A DNA stretch of 20,778 bases from Methanobacteriota archaeon (GCA_029977605.1 JAPOKN010000019.1:1-20778), one strand, 5' to 3'. Counted from the stretch's first letter, positions 7,774-15,739 are shown. Numbers and translations: made by a program. Notes: generated by a model from the letters alone, not told the origin.

Positions 7774-8873
7774 TGCCAAACATTAATCTATACAAAAAAT
7801 CACTGAAATGGCTTGAAGATTTAAACCAAAACAAAATTGTACCTGGTTTAGAGCGTATCCAGAAGATTATGAAACTTCTAGGTAACCCCCAGGATAGACT
7901 GAGAGTCATATCAATTGGTGGAACAAATGCGAAGGGAAGTACTAGCTATAATCTTAGTAAAACTTTAATGCAGAGTGGGAAAAAAATTGGCTGTTTTACT
8001 TCACCACATTTACATAGTGTTAGAGAGAGAATCAAAATAAATAATCGAAATATAAGTGAAGATGAATTTACTCAGAATTTATTTAATTTAAGAGATTTGG
8101 CTGAAAAAAATAACCTTGAAATGACTTATTTTGAAATATTAACTGCACTAGCTTATCAATATTTCCTAAGTAAAAGAGTAGATTTTGCAATTATGGAAAT
8201 AGGACTGGGCGGTGAATGGGACGCTGTCAATGTGGCTGACGCAGAAATTGCAATATTAACTACTTTAGGACTAGATCATACTGAGTATTTAGGAAATAGC
8301 TTAGATGAAATTGCAAAAACCAAAGCTAAAATTGTACGGAAAGAGACTACAGTCATAACAGGTTGGGAAAAAAATTACCACAAGCATATCCCAAGATGCA
8401 AAAAAATATTTCATGCTAAAACTATTAGAGATTGGATTAAAATTTGTGTAGAATGCTTAGACTTATCAATCAATCCAATTATAGATGCAATTCCTGGAAG
8501 GCAGGAAACTTACTTGAATTTTACACTTGATACGGCTCACAATCAGCAAGCTATAAATTTTCTATTGAGTAATGATAAAAAATATCAGAAAATCATTCTT
8601 GGAATGCTGAAGGATAAGGACATTGAAAAATTTATTTATGAATTGCCAAGTGACTGTGTAGTTTTGGCTTGTAATTTGGATAGTGAAAGGAGTGCTACTT
8701 CTAGTGAAATTGCAGATATTTGTAAAAAAAGAAATATCATGTGTAAACAATATGAAAACGTAAAAAAGGCAATTGAGTCTGTAAATAGCGAGAAAACGTT
8801 AATTACTGGATCATTTTATACAGTTTCAGAAGCAAGAGAACATCTTAAACTTGATGGTTATAGTGAACTATAA
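7773..8873 (+). CDS. FolC-like folylpolyglutamate/dihydrofolate synthase (Mur ligase family)
   Basis: An ATP-dependent ligase of 366 residues, expected to add glutamate to a folate-type substrate. The P-loop GGTNAKGST lies at residues 49-57, the TSPHLHSVRERI segment at 76-87, GLGGEWDAVN at 144-153, LGLDHTEYLG at 165-174 and a lysine-rich AKTKAKIV region at 181-188. PGRQE lies at 241-245, DTAHN at 253-257 (family DGAHN) and the terminal GSFYTVSEAR at 346-355. Typical FolC proteins have about 420 residues; the shortfall is mostly between the lysine region and PGR, so the central domain is trimmed. The usual GLGGRxDATN arginine is Glu here. It sits between a regulator and a lipoprotein gene in one operon. 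Family is sure; the substrate is less so. Confidence 0.85.
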   Translation: MPNINLYKKSLKWLEDLNQNKIVPGLERIQKIMKLLGNPQDRLRVISIGGTNAKGSTSYNLSKTLMQSGKKIGCFTSPHLHSVRERIKINNRNISEDEFTQNLFNLRDLAEKNNLEMTYFEILTALAYQYFLSKRVDFAIMEIGLGGEWDAVNVADAEIAILTTLGLDHTEYLGNSLDEIAKTKAKIVRKETTVITGWEKNYHKHIPRCKKIFHAKTIRDWIKICVECLDLSINPIIDAIPGRQETYLNFTLDTAHNQQAINFLLSNDKKYQKIILGMLKDKDIEKFIYELPSDCVVLACNLDSERSATSSEIADICKKRNIMCKQYENVKKAIESVNSEKTLITGSFYTVSEAREHLKLDGYSEL

Positions 8874-8899
8874 TTATGAGTCTTTTTATGACATATACA

Positions 8900-9841
8900 A
8901 TGAAACAACCATTATCTGTAATTACTATTTTAATCTTAGTCAGTACAATGAGTGCCGGATGTTTAGATAATGGACTCTTTGGGAGCGATAAAGACAACTT
9001 ATCTTTAGCAACTCCAACGTGGCAAAAAGGTGATTTTTGGGAATACTCAATTACTGTAGACAATAAGCAATTTTCAACTACTATGGTTGTCTCCGTAGAT
9101 GATGATGATTCAGATTATTATATTGGAGCGGGAAATCTTGATGACGCTAAGAGACACGCCGTCTTGAATTATAATCCTGCACTCGGTAGAGTCCAGATGT
9201 CAGATTATGCCATCTACGAGAACAACATTCCACAAAAGATAGTTGGCTTCCCTTTAGAACAAGATAATAGTTGGGAATTTTCTCTCTATGGTGAAAATTT
9301 CAAAGCAAGTGTTATAGATATTACAGAGTCTGTTGCTGAAATAAGTGCGAATGCAAACAGTGGAGCATTCATCAAATATACTTTTGATAAGAATGCTAGA
9401 TGGTTGAATAATTTTGAATATACTAATTCAAACGGTGAAATAGAATTAATTATGAATTTAGCAAATTACGGCAGCGGATACACGGGAAATTCATACTTTT
9501 GTAGAGGTGGGGATCTCTTCGACGAAGAATTTATCGGACCTGACTTTGGTGTTTACGACACTGTGTTTGCAAATGAGGGACACGAAAGATATGGCCCTTG
9601 GAACTATATAGTCTATTACTTAGAAGCCGACATTGGAAATTCAGGCAGTGGAGAACTAGTCTTACGTGATCATGAAGGTACTGAAGTCTTGCTTGAAACA
9701 TTTAGTCCTGGAACTAATCAACATATCATGGGCACAGTGGCTGGAAGTAGTGGGAACTGGACACTGGAAATTTCCCTTTCAGGCAATGCCGACGTAAGAG
9801 CAAGAATTGCTGGAGCAATTCAATATACATACTCAGTATAA
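8900..9841 (+). CDS. Predicted lipoprotein, beta-rich
   Basis: An upstream in-frame ATG at 8876 is possible, but the start at 8900 gives a classical lipoprotein leader: MKQPLS, a hydrophobic run ITILILV, then the lipobox MSAGC with the acceptor Cys at residue 21. The start at 8876 lies 2 nt after the FolC stop. The mature part (about 290 residues) is rich in predicted beta strands. It contains WQKGDFWEYSITV near its start and ends in a small sandwich-like segment (GNWTLEISLSGNADVRARIAG region) that resembles secreted pre-peptidase-type or jelly-roll modules. It should be anchored to the outer face of the membrane. No enzyme motif was recognised and the function is unknown. Its stop directly abuts the stop of the opposing DUF655 gene. 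Confidence 0.8.
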   Translation: MKQPLSVITILILVSTMSAGCLDNGLFGSDKDNLSLATPTWQKGDFWEYSITVDNKQFSTTMVVSVDDDDSDYYIGAGNLDDAKRHAVLNYNPALGRVQMSDYAIYENNIPQKIVGFPLEQDNSWEFSLYGENFKASVIDITESVAEISANANSGAFIKYTFDKNARWLNNFEYTNSNGEIELIMNLANYGSGYTGNSYFCRGGDLFDEEFIGPDFGVYDTVFANEGHERYGPWNYIVYYLEADIGNSGSGELVLRDHEGTEVLLETFSPGTNQHIMGTVAGSSGNWTLEISLSGNADVRARIAGAIQYTYSV

Positions 9842-10381
9842 TTATTTAACAAATAATCTGTATTTCTGATCTGTCTCTCGAATTTCATTCTCTATTCTTT
9901 GAGATAAATATTTTTCAGGGTTTCTAAAACTAGAAATTTTCTCTTCCATTTCCTTGAAAGTTTTGTAAGGTCTGTTTCTTACAATAAGATTCATAGTTTT
10001 TTTACCCAATCCAGGAATTAATTCTAAAGAGTGGTACCTACGAGAAATTGGACCTGCATGATTGTAAAATTGTATAAACTTTTCTTCGTTATCTTTTACA
10101 ATTTCATCCAAAACAAAGCTTAGTTCACTCTGAGCTGTATGGGTTAAATCTGAAAAATTAACTCGTGCCCTAACGTGATCTATTTGCGTTCGTTCTTCGG
10201 TTTCTTTTCCAATGTAACACTTATCACCAATATTTATGGCTGCACCAGTTACGGGCTGCATGTCAAAAATCTTGAATTCCTCAATCCCTAGACCGTAAAC
10301 TAATGGTTCTCTTCTAAATCTTCTCTTACTATCAGGTCTTCCCTCTGGCAATACATCAAGAACGTAGGCGTAATCTTCCAT
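9842..10381 (-). CDS. DUF655 family nucleic-acid-binding protein
   Basis: A protein of 179 residues that matches the archaeal DUF655 family. It opens with EDYAYVLDVLPEGRP, has a small OB-like middle (residues 40-75, with INIGDKCYIG at 50-58), and carries a helix-hairpin-helix at about 119-151 (LELIPGLGKKTMNLIVRNR, then FKEMEEKISS). The fold predicts RNA or DNA binding; the cellular role is not established. It is the last gene of the minus-strand operon and starts 3 nt after the rpoF stop, the usual archaeal order eL21, rpoF, DUF655. In many archaea ksgA comes next, but here the operon ends against a convergent lipoprotein gene and ksgA lies about 10 kb away. Confidence 0.88.
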   Translation of the reverse strand: MEDYAYVLDVLPEGRPDSKRRFRREPLVYGLGIEEFKIFDMQPVTGAAINIGDKCYIGKETEERTQIDHVRARVNFSDLTHTAQSELSFVLDEIVKDNEEKFIQFYNHAGPISRRYHSLELIPGLGKKTMNLIVRNRPYKTFKEMEEKISSFRNPEKYLSQRIENEIRETDQKYRLFVK

Positions 10382-10384
10382 AAA

Positions 10385-10873
10385 TCATACCCCCATTGTC
10401 TCCTTGACGGTCGAAATAATGGTATCGATTTCATCATGGCCGAGAGAGAAACGCTCTCTAGCAAAGATAGAGCGAACATCATCTGCATGCATAGGTAAAA
10501 CATCTACTATTTTGGCTGCATAATAATCATTAACATGTTCTAGTTCAATTACTTTTTCCATAATCTGACTTCCCTGCTCGGGGGTTGCCTGTGTAATTAA
10601 ACGAACATGATCTAAAGCCAATTTATGCTCATATTGTATTTGCTCAATTAAAATTAATCTTTGTGAATCACATTTTTCACATATTGGACCTGTGTATTCT
10701 TCGGAGTCTTCTTCTCCCTCGGATTTATCTGCCTCAGGTTCAACATCAGGAACTGCCTGAAAATGACCGCAATCTACACATCTTAAACGATTCTCCCTGA
10801 CACTTAGCTCTTTTTCCAGCAATTCTTTTGCTACGCCTAAAGGTACTGGTTCTGGTTGTTTTTCTACGTCCAT
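10385..10873 (-). CDS. rpoF: RNA polymerase subunit Rpo4 (RpoF/Rpb4) with zinc-binding insertion
   Basis: A protein of 162 residues; archaeal Rpo4 is usually about 110-120. It forms the polymerase stalk with Rpo7. The N-terminal segment (residues 10-24, VPLGVAKELLEKELS) matches the tip-association helix. The C-terminal part (about 78-162) matches the HRDC-like domain, with YEHKLALDHVRLI, AAKIVDVLPMHADDVRSIFARERF and a final helix. Between them, at about 25-75, is an extra segment with Cys32-x-x-Cys35 and Cys65-x-x-Cys68 separated by a strongly acidic linker, which reads as a zinc ribbon. The position downstream of eL21 and upstream of DUF655 confirms identity. The insertion looks genuine because the frame is intact on both sides. 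Its role is unknown. Confidence 0.85.
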   Translation of the reverse strand: MDVEKQPEPVPLGVAKELLEKELSVRENRLRCVDCGHFQAVPDVEPEADKSEGEEDSEEYTGPICEKCDSQRLILIEQIQYEHKLALDHVRLITQATPEQGSQIMEKVIELEHVNDYYAAKIVDVLPMHADDVRSIFARERFSLGHDEIDTIISTVKETMGV

Positions 10874-10882
10874 TTTATCTTC

Positions 10883-11176
10883 CTACTTAGCTTTCCTAAG
10901 GTGCTCAGGTCTTACTATTAATTCTTTGAGCATCTTACCTACACGTGTTGAGACCACATAAGCCTTACCTTGATTACCGGTCACTTTACCAGTCAATCCA
11001 TGAAATCTGTGGTGTGGTTGTCCTTTTTGGTATGAAGAATCAATTACTACATTAACTGTGTCGCCTAATTCAAACGTTTGCAGGGAACGTGTAATTGGAG
11101 AAAGCCCTTTCTCTTTGAAAGAACGTGAAAGCTTGTGGCGTGAACCGCTCCTTAATCCTTGTGATCTTTTGGTCAT
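10883..11176 (-). CDS. rpl21e: Large-subunit ribosomal protein eL21 (L21e)
   Basis: A protein of 97 residues, normal length for archaeal eL21. It has the basic N-terminus with SQGLRSGSRHKLSRSFKEKG, the core LGDTVNVVIDSSYQKGQPHHR-like stretch, and FHGLTGKVTGNQGKAYVV followed by ELIVRPEHL near the end, all hallmarks of the family. It overlaps the pus10 stop by ATGA (4 nt), so it is translationally coupled, and lies 9 nt before rpoF. It binds 23S rRNA in the large subunit. Confidence 0.95.
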   Translation of the reverse strand: MTKRSQGLRSGSRHKLSRSFKEKGLSPITRSLQTFELGDTVNVVIDSSYQKGQPHHRFHGLTGKVTGNQGKAYVVSTRVGKMLKELIVRPEHLRKAK

Positions 11177-12414
11177 TTTTTTACCTCTTCATATTCAAGG
11201 TGAAGATTAAGGACATCCAAAACCTCTACCTTGCATGCTCCATCAACCAGCGAGGAAAAACTAGGAACTGTACGCCCCATGTCTCCGCTGACAAGTTCAC
11301 GTATGTAGGTCCCGTGTTGAGCTCTGATTTCTAACTCGACCATTCCTTGCTCAAATGATAGTACATTTACCGATTCAACGAGGCGTGGGCGTATCAAATC
11401 AGCTCTACGGTGCGCTACACGTGTTGGTGTCCGCTGCTTGACAAGCTTCTCCTTCAACCTCTGCGCCCCGTTCTTAAGGCTTTCTATTGTTAAATCTTTA
11501 GGAATAGATACATCTACTCTGTATGATTTATCACAAACTGTATTCTTAAGCTCAGCCACTCTTTTTCTAGGAACAAACTCTAAGCTATTTACTTGAATAC
11601 GACCCATATTGCTTTCATTAATTTTATCTGTCATCTCATTTAAGTTAATATCTCGATTCCTAGGCATTCGCAGTTCTAGAACAAAAGGTCTGCCTGAACC
11701 TAACATTGCCGCATCGATATCTTCTCGTCCCATTCCGTGAAAAAGATTTTCAGTTGCCTTCGTGACTTTCATGAAGGGATTAGCTACTAAAGACTGAACT
11801 GAATCGGGATAAAGTTGACCTGTGTGATTACAACTTTTACATCCCTTTCCTTTACACTTTCTACAAGGCCAATAAGTCTGAGGTATAGTTCTATCAAATT
11901 TATTATATTTCCCCTCAACAAATAAAGACTTAATCTCTAGATTAATTGTATCATACCTAGTATCAATAATTATTGTTGAATCAGGATTATCTAATCTTGC
12001 TAAAATGTTATTTTTCTGAAAAACACCTATACCTATCTCTCGGTTTAATTGAGATTTAATGCTCTCGGATAAATTCAGACCAAAAATATTTGCAAATTCA
12101 GATTCTAGGTTTAGGATGTCCTTATCAACGATGGTTCCAATTTTAAAAGTTTTAAGCGAATAATCAGAAATTGATTCACAGGCCAATTCGATAAAATTAT
12201 CAATTTCTCCAATCAGGCCATCACAAATCTTACAGCCCTCTGGGGAGGAAATAATATCTTCATCTATGTTCATATTCTCAGACAATTCAATAATATTAAC
12301 CATCTCGATCCCCCTCTCGCGATTGTCTAGGCCAAAGCCGACTAATCCTACTGAGCGCCCTAAACAGGAAAGACAAAAAGGCGAGTACTTCTTTATTTCT
12401 TCTAAATCAAACAT
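11173..12414 (-). CDS. pus10: tRNA pseudouridine synthase Pus10
   Basis: A protein of 413 residues, expected to make pseudouridine at positions 54 and 55 of the tRNA T-loop. The N-terminal region has Cys14-x-x-Cys17 and Cys61-x-x-Cys64, the zinc-binding pair of this family, and a THUMP-like region follows. A second cysteine cluster, Cys184-x-x-Cys187 and Cys192-x-x-Cys195 (PCRKCKGKGCKSC), precedes the catalytic domain, as in other archaeal Pus10 proteins. The catalytic motif GREDIDAAMLGSGRPF is at 229-244, with the active-site Asp within it. The C-terminal block has AHRRADLIRPR (334-344) and QHGTYIRELVSGDMGRT (366-382). It lies 11 nt after GDPD and overlaps eL21 by 4 nt; linkage to eL21 is common in archaea. 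Confidence 0.93.
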   Translation of the reverse strand: MFDLEEIKKYSPFCLSCLGRSVGLVGFGLDNRERGIEMVNIIELSENMNIDEDIISSPEGCKICDGLIGEIDNFIELACESISDYSLKTFKIGTIVDKDILNLESEFANIFGLNLSESIKSQLNREIGIGVFQKNNILARLDNPDSTIIIDTRYDTINLEIKSLFVEGKYNKFDRTIPQTYWPCRKCKGKGCKSCNHTGQLYPDSVQSLVANPFMKVTKATENLFHGMGREDIDAAMLGSGRPFVLELRMPRNRDINLNEMTDKINESNMGRIQVNSLEFVPRKRVAELKNTVCDKSYRVDVSIPKDLTIESLKNGAQRLKEKLVKQRTPTRVAHRRADLIRPRLVESVNVLSFEQGMVELEIRAQHGTYIRELVSGDMGRTVPSFSSLVDGACKVEVLDVLNLHLEYEEVKK

Positions 12415-12425
12415 TTCTTAAGTTT

Positions 12426-13112
12426 TTATTTTCCCAAAATTTGGCTAGGAACATCCGTTACTATAGACTGAATATCACTGTTTATTAAATCTTTCAAAAG
12501 ATTCAGCTCGTTAACGGTCCAAAGTTGTATCGGAATCCCATTTTTCTGAAAATTTCGCATCAAACCCATTTCGTATATTTTGTAATAAGGAGATATGAAA
12601 TCTGCTTTAGAATAATAAAAATCCTTCATAGATATAGCTTCCTTAACTATTCTATAGAAAACTTGGTAACTCATAGCATCTCCTAGTAATAACCCAGATA
12701 CTATTTTCAAATCTTGACACTTAACACTTCTAATCACTGAAGGTATGAAAGATGTAACATATATATTTTCATAACTAAAATTAGCTACTAGCAAATCAAC
12801 TACTTTAGCCTCAAATCCTTCTTCTTTTATCTCTAGATTTACTCCAACTTTACCTTTGCACAAGGAAAGTACTTCCTCTAACTTAGATAAATGCTCATTC
12901 GAATTTTTTAATGATTCATAGGTAAGGCTAGAAACTGAAACGCCATTAACTTTGGCATCGTGGTGACACACTAGTACTTCATCATATGTTTTTCTAACAT
13001 CAAATTCAACCATGTCAACTCCCAGATTAATTGCTTCCTGAATTCCTCTCAAATCATTCTCAGGACTGCTTAAATCGGTCTTACCTCTGTGAGAAATAAT
13101 TCGCGGGGACAT
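12426..13112 (-). CDS. Glycerophosphodiester phosphodiesterase
   Basis: A protein of 228 residues with the GDPD TIM-barrel signature: His8-Arg9 (ISHRG), Glu18 (SPEND), Glu36 and Asp38 (VEFDVR) and His51 (CHHDA). LWTVNE, then SIVTDVPSQIL, close the barrel near the C-terminus. The enzyme hydrolyses glycerophosphodiesters to glycerol phosphate and an alcohol. With no signal peptide it should act in the cytoplasm, probably in phospholipid head-group turnover. It is the first gene of an operon continuing into pus10, eL21, rpoF and DUF655, an unusual partner for information genes. The ATG at 13112 lies about 23 nt from a TATA-like TTTAAATATT, so the message is probably leaderless. Confidence 0.9.
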   Translation of the reverse strand: MSPRIISHRGKTDLSSPENDLRGIQEAINLGVDMVEFDVRKTYDEVLVCHHDAKVNGVSVSSLTYESLKNSNEHLSKLEEVLSLCKGKVGVNLEIKEEGFEAKVVDLLVANFSYENIYVTSFIPSVIRSVKCQDLKIVSGLLLGDAMSYQVFYRIVKEAISMKDFYYSKADFISPYYKIYEMGLMRNFQKNGIPIQLWTVNELNLLKDLINSDIQSIVTDVPSQILGK

Positions 13113-13129
13113 AAGCCTTCATACAGATG

Positions 13130-13140
13130 TTTAAATATTA
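13130..13140. promoter_or_regulatory. Shared near-palindromic TATA element between divergent genes
   Basis: TTTAAATATTA reads as a TATA-like box on both strands. It lies about 23 nt from the GDPD ATG (13112, minus) and about 37 nt from the HEAT-protein ATG (13172, plus). The gap between the two genes is short and this is the only TATA-like run in it, so it probably serves both directions. Confidence 0.45.
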
Positions 13141-13171
13141 AATACTGTAAGTGGATAAAGGTTTGATTAAA

Positions 13172-14110
13172 ATGGAAAGTGATTCTAATTATGGCGGCAG
13201 TTCATCAAGCAGAATCCAAAATCTTGTTGAAGATTTAGGAGATGAAAGCTTTGAAACACGTAATGAAGCATTAATGACTTTGAAAGCAATGTTACCACAT
13301 AGCGAAGTTTCTATATCTAATAACCTTGTGGAAATAATAGCAGACCATGGAGATAATGAAGCTGGAAGTAGTACTTCATTTATTAACAAAGGAGCTATTG
13401 AATTATTCCAGAGCATGAGTGAACTTGGTCTAGAACCATTGGTCAACGATTTACTAAGGAACGGTGATGAATACGCAAGAAGAGTAGCTACTGATGCATT
13501 GGGAAGATCTGGAAGAATGGCTGTTTTACCTTACTTAATTGAGTGCTTGAAGGATGATGATATGTATGTAAGATGGCAAGCTGCCAAAGGTTTAGGTAGA
13601 TTTGCTGGATCTAGCGATGCTCGCGATGCTCTTGTTAGCTCGATGGATGATTCAAAACCATACGTAAGAAAAAGAGTCGCGCGATCTTTAGAGGTATTTG
13701 GAGGGGCCGGACCTATTGATGAAAAAGTTAAAGGACCAATGGAAAAAGACGGCGAGGGCGACATTGATGGAGACGGAATACCTGACTCCAAAGACGAGGA
13801 ACCAAGAAAAGCTAATAAGAAAAAAAGTAAGAACAAAGAAGATGACTTGGCTAGAATCGCAGATAAAAAGGAAAGTATTGACTTTAAGACGCTTGGTACA
13901 GCTAGTGAAGATGATAAAGACGATTTGAAAAACATAAAAGGTATTGGACCTTTCTTAGAGCAAAAACTTAACGCATTAGGGATTTACACTTACAAACAAA
14001 TTTCGAATATGACTCCTGAGCTTGAGGATCAAGTTAATGAAGCTATAGAATTTTTCCCAGGTAGAATAAAAAGAGATAATTGGGTTAAGCAAGCAAAAGA
14101 TTTGAAATAA
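13172..14110 (+). CDS. HEAT-repeat protein with Ca-binding-like motif and C-terminal helix-hairpin-helix
   Basis: The ATG at 13172 is preferred; an in-frame GTG at 13151 would add seven residues but lies only about 16 nt from the TATA-like element. Numbering here uses the ATG (312 residues). HEAT/PBS-lyase-type repeats cover about 13-180, clearest in YARRVATDALGRSG, YVRWQAAKGLGRFAG and YVRKRVARSLEVFGG. An acidic D-x-D-x-D-G stretch (about 197-207, DIDGDGIPDSKD) resembles thrombospondin type 3 calcium loops. A Lys-rich linker follows. Residues 250-311 (LKNIKGIGPFLEQKLNALGI ... GRIKRDNWVKQAK) match the helix-hairpin-helix module often found as a tail on other proteins (COG3743-like). It is probably a cytoplasmic scaffold; the partner is unknown. 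Its stop abuts the asnS stop. Confidence 0.8.
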   Translation: MESDSNYGGSSSSRIQNLVEDLGDESFETRNEALMTLKAMLPHSEVSISNNLVEIIADHGDNEAGSSTSFINKGAIELFQSMSELGLEPLVNDLLRNGDEYARRVATDALGRSGRMAVLPYLIECLKDDDMYVRWQAAKGLGRFAGSSDARDALVSSMDDSKPYVRKRVARSLEVFGGAGPIDEKVKGPMEKDGEGDIDGDGIPDSKDEEPRKANKKKSKNKEDDLARIADKKESIDFKTLGTASEDDKDDLKNIKGIGPFLEQKLNALGIYTYKQISNMTPELEDQVNEAIEFFPGRIKRDNWVKQAKDLK

Positions 14111-15451
14111 CTAAGGAGTGGTCCTACGCATGGTGCGAGGGAAAGGAATTACATGCTTAATATGGTCTGAACCACATATCCAGCTGACTGTTCTATCTAT
14201 ACCTAGGCCAAAACCGGAGTGAGGAACGCTGCCAAATTTACGAATATCTAAGTACCAACCATAGGATTCTGGTTCTAAACCCTCTTCGCGAATTCTATCG
14301 GTTAACTCATCAGGGGACCAAACTCTTTCTCCGCCACCTATAATCTCTCCATATCCTTCTGGAGCTAATAAATCATGACAAACAAGAGATTTAGGGTCGT
14401 TTGGATCGGGTCTATGGTAGAAACCTTTCTCACGAGGAAAGTTAGTTATGTACATTGGAGAAGTTAAATCCTGAGTTAATGCTTTTTCTTCTTTGTATCC
14501 AAAATCATCACCCCACGATAAATCAAAACCCATTGAATTTAACTTATCAAGAACTTCCTCATATGTAACTCTTTCAAATGGGGCTTTAATATTCTCAAGA
14601 ACTGAAATATCCCTGCCGAGTATCTCTAATTCTTTTCTGTTAAAAGATAATACTGATTCTATAATATGCATAATCATACCTTCTTCCAATTCCATCATTT
14701 GATGATTATGCATCCAGGCAGACTCTACTTCAGCATGCCAAAATTCAGTCAAGTGCCTTCGAGTTCGAGATTTTTCTGCCCGAAATGAAGGTGCCAAGGT
14801 AAATATATTTTCTAAGCCAAACATTGTAGCTTCTGCATATAATTGCCAAGATTGGCTTAAATGGGCATAAAACTTCTGACCTGTTTTTTCTTTTTCATCA
14901 TCATAATAAACATTGAATAAAGTTGAACCACCCTCGCATGCCGATGTTGTGAAACTTGGAGATTGAATCTCTGTGAATTCATTTTCAGTCCAATAGTCCC
15001 TAAATGCCTTAAAAACAGTTGAACGAATCTTAAGAGAGGCAACCATACTCTGACTGCGTAACCATAAATGCCTGTTATTTAGTAAATGTTCGTCACTCTG
15101 ATCTTTGGTGATTGGAAATGTTTCTGCAAAGTGAACAACTTTGAAATCGCTAGCCCTTATTTCCCATCCACCTGGTGCTCTGTCGTCTTTAGCAGGAGTT
15201 CCTTTTACAATTACTGAAGATTCAATAAGTGCTTTACGAGCATCATCAAATGAAGACTCAGTGACATTTTTTTTAGAAACTGTACTTTGAATACTGCCGG
15301 TTGAGTCTCTAATGACTATGAATGCCAATTTTCCTGATGAACGAGTACGATAAATCCAACCTCTAACAGTTACTTCTCCTTCACATTCTCCTGCAAGAAC
15401 CTTACTTATTGCTGTAAAATCATCATGATTTGGAAATTCAGGATATGCCAT
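14111..15451 (-). CDS. asnS: Asparaginyl-tRNA synthetase
   Basis: A class IIb synthetase of 446 residues that charges tRNA-Asn. The start at 15451 (MAYPEFPN) is chosen over an upstream in-frame ATG at 15490, which would add 13 unlike residues and erase the promoter space. An N-terminal OB fold (about 25-105; VTVRGWIYRTRSSGKLAFIVIRD) binds the anticodon. The catalytic core has CEGGSTLF, motif 2 FRAEKSRTRRHLTEFWHAE (223-241), LLAPEGYGEIIGGGERV (361-377) and motif 3 GFGLGIDRTVSWICG (413-427), ending in PFPRTMRR. The LAPEGYGEIIGG block separates it from AspRS. A TATA-like element at about 15475-15482 lies about 27 nt upstream. It converges on the HEAT gene with no gap. Confidence 0.95.
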   Translation of the reverse strand: MAYPEFPNHDDFTAISKVLAGECEGEVTVRGWIYRTRSSGKLAFIVIRDSTGSIQSTVSKKNVTESSFDDARKALIESSVIVKGTPAKDDRAPGGWEIRASDFKVVHFAETFPITKDQSDEHLLNNRHLWLRSQSMVASLKIRSTVFKAFRDYWTENEFTEIQSPSFTTSACEGGSTLFNVYYDDEKEKTGQKFYAHLSQSWQLYAEATMFGLENIFTLAPSFRAEKSRTRRHLTEFWHAEVESAWMHNHQMMELEEGMIMHIIESVLSFNRKELEILGRDISVLENIKAPFERVTYEEVLDKLNSMGFDLSWGDDFGYKEEKALTQDLTSPMYITNFPREKGFYHRPDPNDPKSLVCHDLLAPEGYGEIIGGGERVWSPDELTDRIREEGLEPESYGWYLDIRKFGSVPHSGFGLGIDRTVSWICGSDHIKHVIPFPRTMRRTTP

Positions 15452-15474
15452 TGATATGTTAATTAGATATGTCC

Positions 15475-15500
15475 AAATAATACTTCCCACAAAATTTAAT
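15475..15500. promoter_or_regulatory. Divergent promoter region between asnS and the zinc-ribbon gene
   Basis: On the minus strand TATTATTT (15482-15475) is about 27 nt from the asnS ATG. On the plus strand ATTTAAT (15494-15500) is about 30 nt from the zinc-ribbon ATG at 15528. Both fit archaeal TATA spacing for leaderless or nearly leaderless messages; neither box is strong. Confidence 0.35.
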
Positions 15501-15527
15501 TACCGACAATTTTCTGGATTTTACAAT

Positions 15528-15737
15528 ATGTATGGAGTTATATGCTGTCCAAAGTGTAGATTTGTTACAGGAGTTGATTTGCAATTTAAAACAAAAAAAT
15601 GCATTAAATGTAATTATAACATTAATCTTAAAAAAGTTCGTGTAATTTTCAAAACTGAAGACAATAATGAACTTGGAAATCTAATTAAAGATACTAGAAA
15701 AAGAGTTGAAAATGGAAATTTATTTGTCGAACCTTAG
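15528..15737 (+). CDS. Small zinc-ribbon protein (DUF1922/DUF5817-like)
   Basis: A protein of 69 residues starting MYGVICCPKC. An in-frame ATG at 15456 would add 24 residues, but the internal start is preferred because it begins exactly where the conserved fold does and leaves room for the promoter. Cys7-x-x-Cys10 and Cys25-x-x-Cys28 form a zinc ribbon. A helical, basic C-terminus follows (ELGNLIKDTRKRVENGN). The layout (start with MY, ribbon, then a short helix with a D/E-rich lead-in) resembles the archaeal DUF1922 and haloarchaeal DUF5817 families from memory; this was not searched. It is probably a nucleic-acid or protein binder. The neighbouring gene is eL41. Confidence 0.7.
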   Translation: MYGVICCPKCRFVTGVDLQFKTKKCIKCNYNINLKKVRVIFKTEDNNELGNLIKDTRKRVENGNLFVEP

Positions 15738-15739
15738 TA

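Noticed and set aside
13531..13935. Minus-strand open frame opposite the HEAT/HhH gene
   Set aside because: Its Ser/Phe/Leu-rich composition is the mirror of the Lys/Glu/Asp-rich linker; it is a shadow frame.
14111..15451. Aspartyl-tRNA synthetase as an alternative call
   Set aside because: CEGGSTLF and LLAPEGYGEIIGGGER are AsnRS-type blocks; archaeal AspRS differs at both.
15452..15490. Upstream ATG for AsnRS giving a 459-residue protein
   Set aside because: The extra 13 residues are hydrophobic and unlike the family, and this start would erase the promoter space shared with the zinc-ribbon gene.
15456..15527. Upstream ATG for the zinc-ribbon protein adding 24 residues
   Set aside because: The added part is unlike the ribbon fold and lies across the likely promoter; the internal MYGV start matches where related small ribbons begin.
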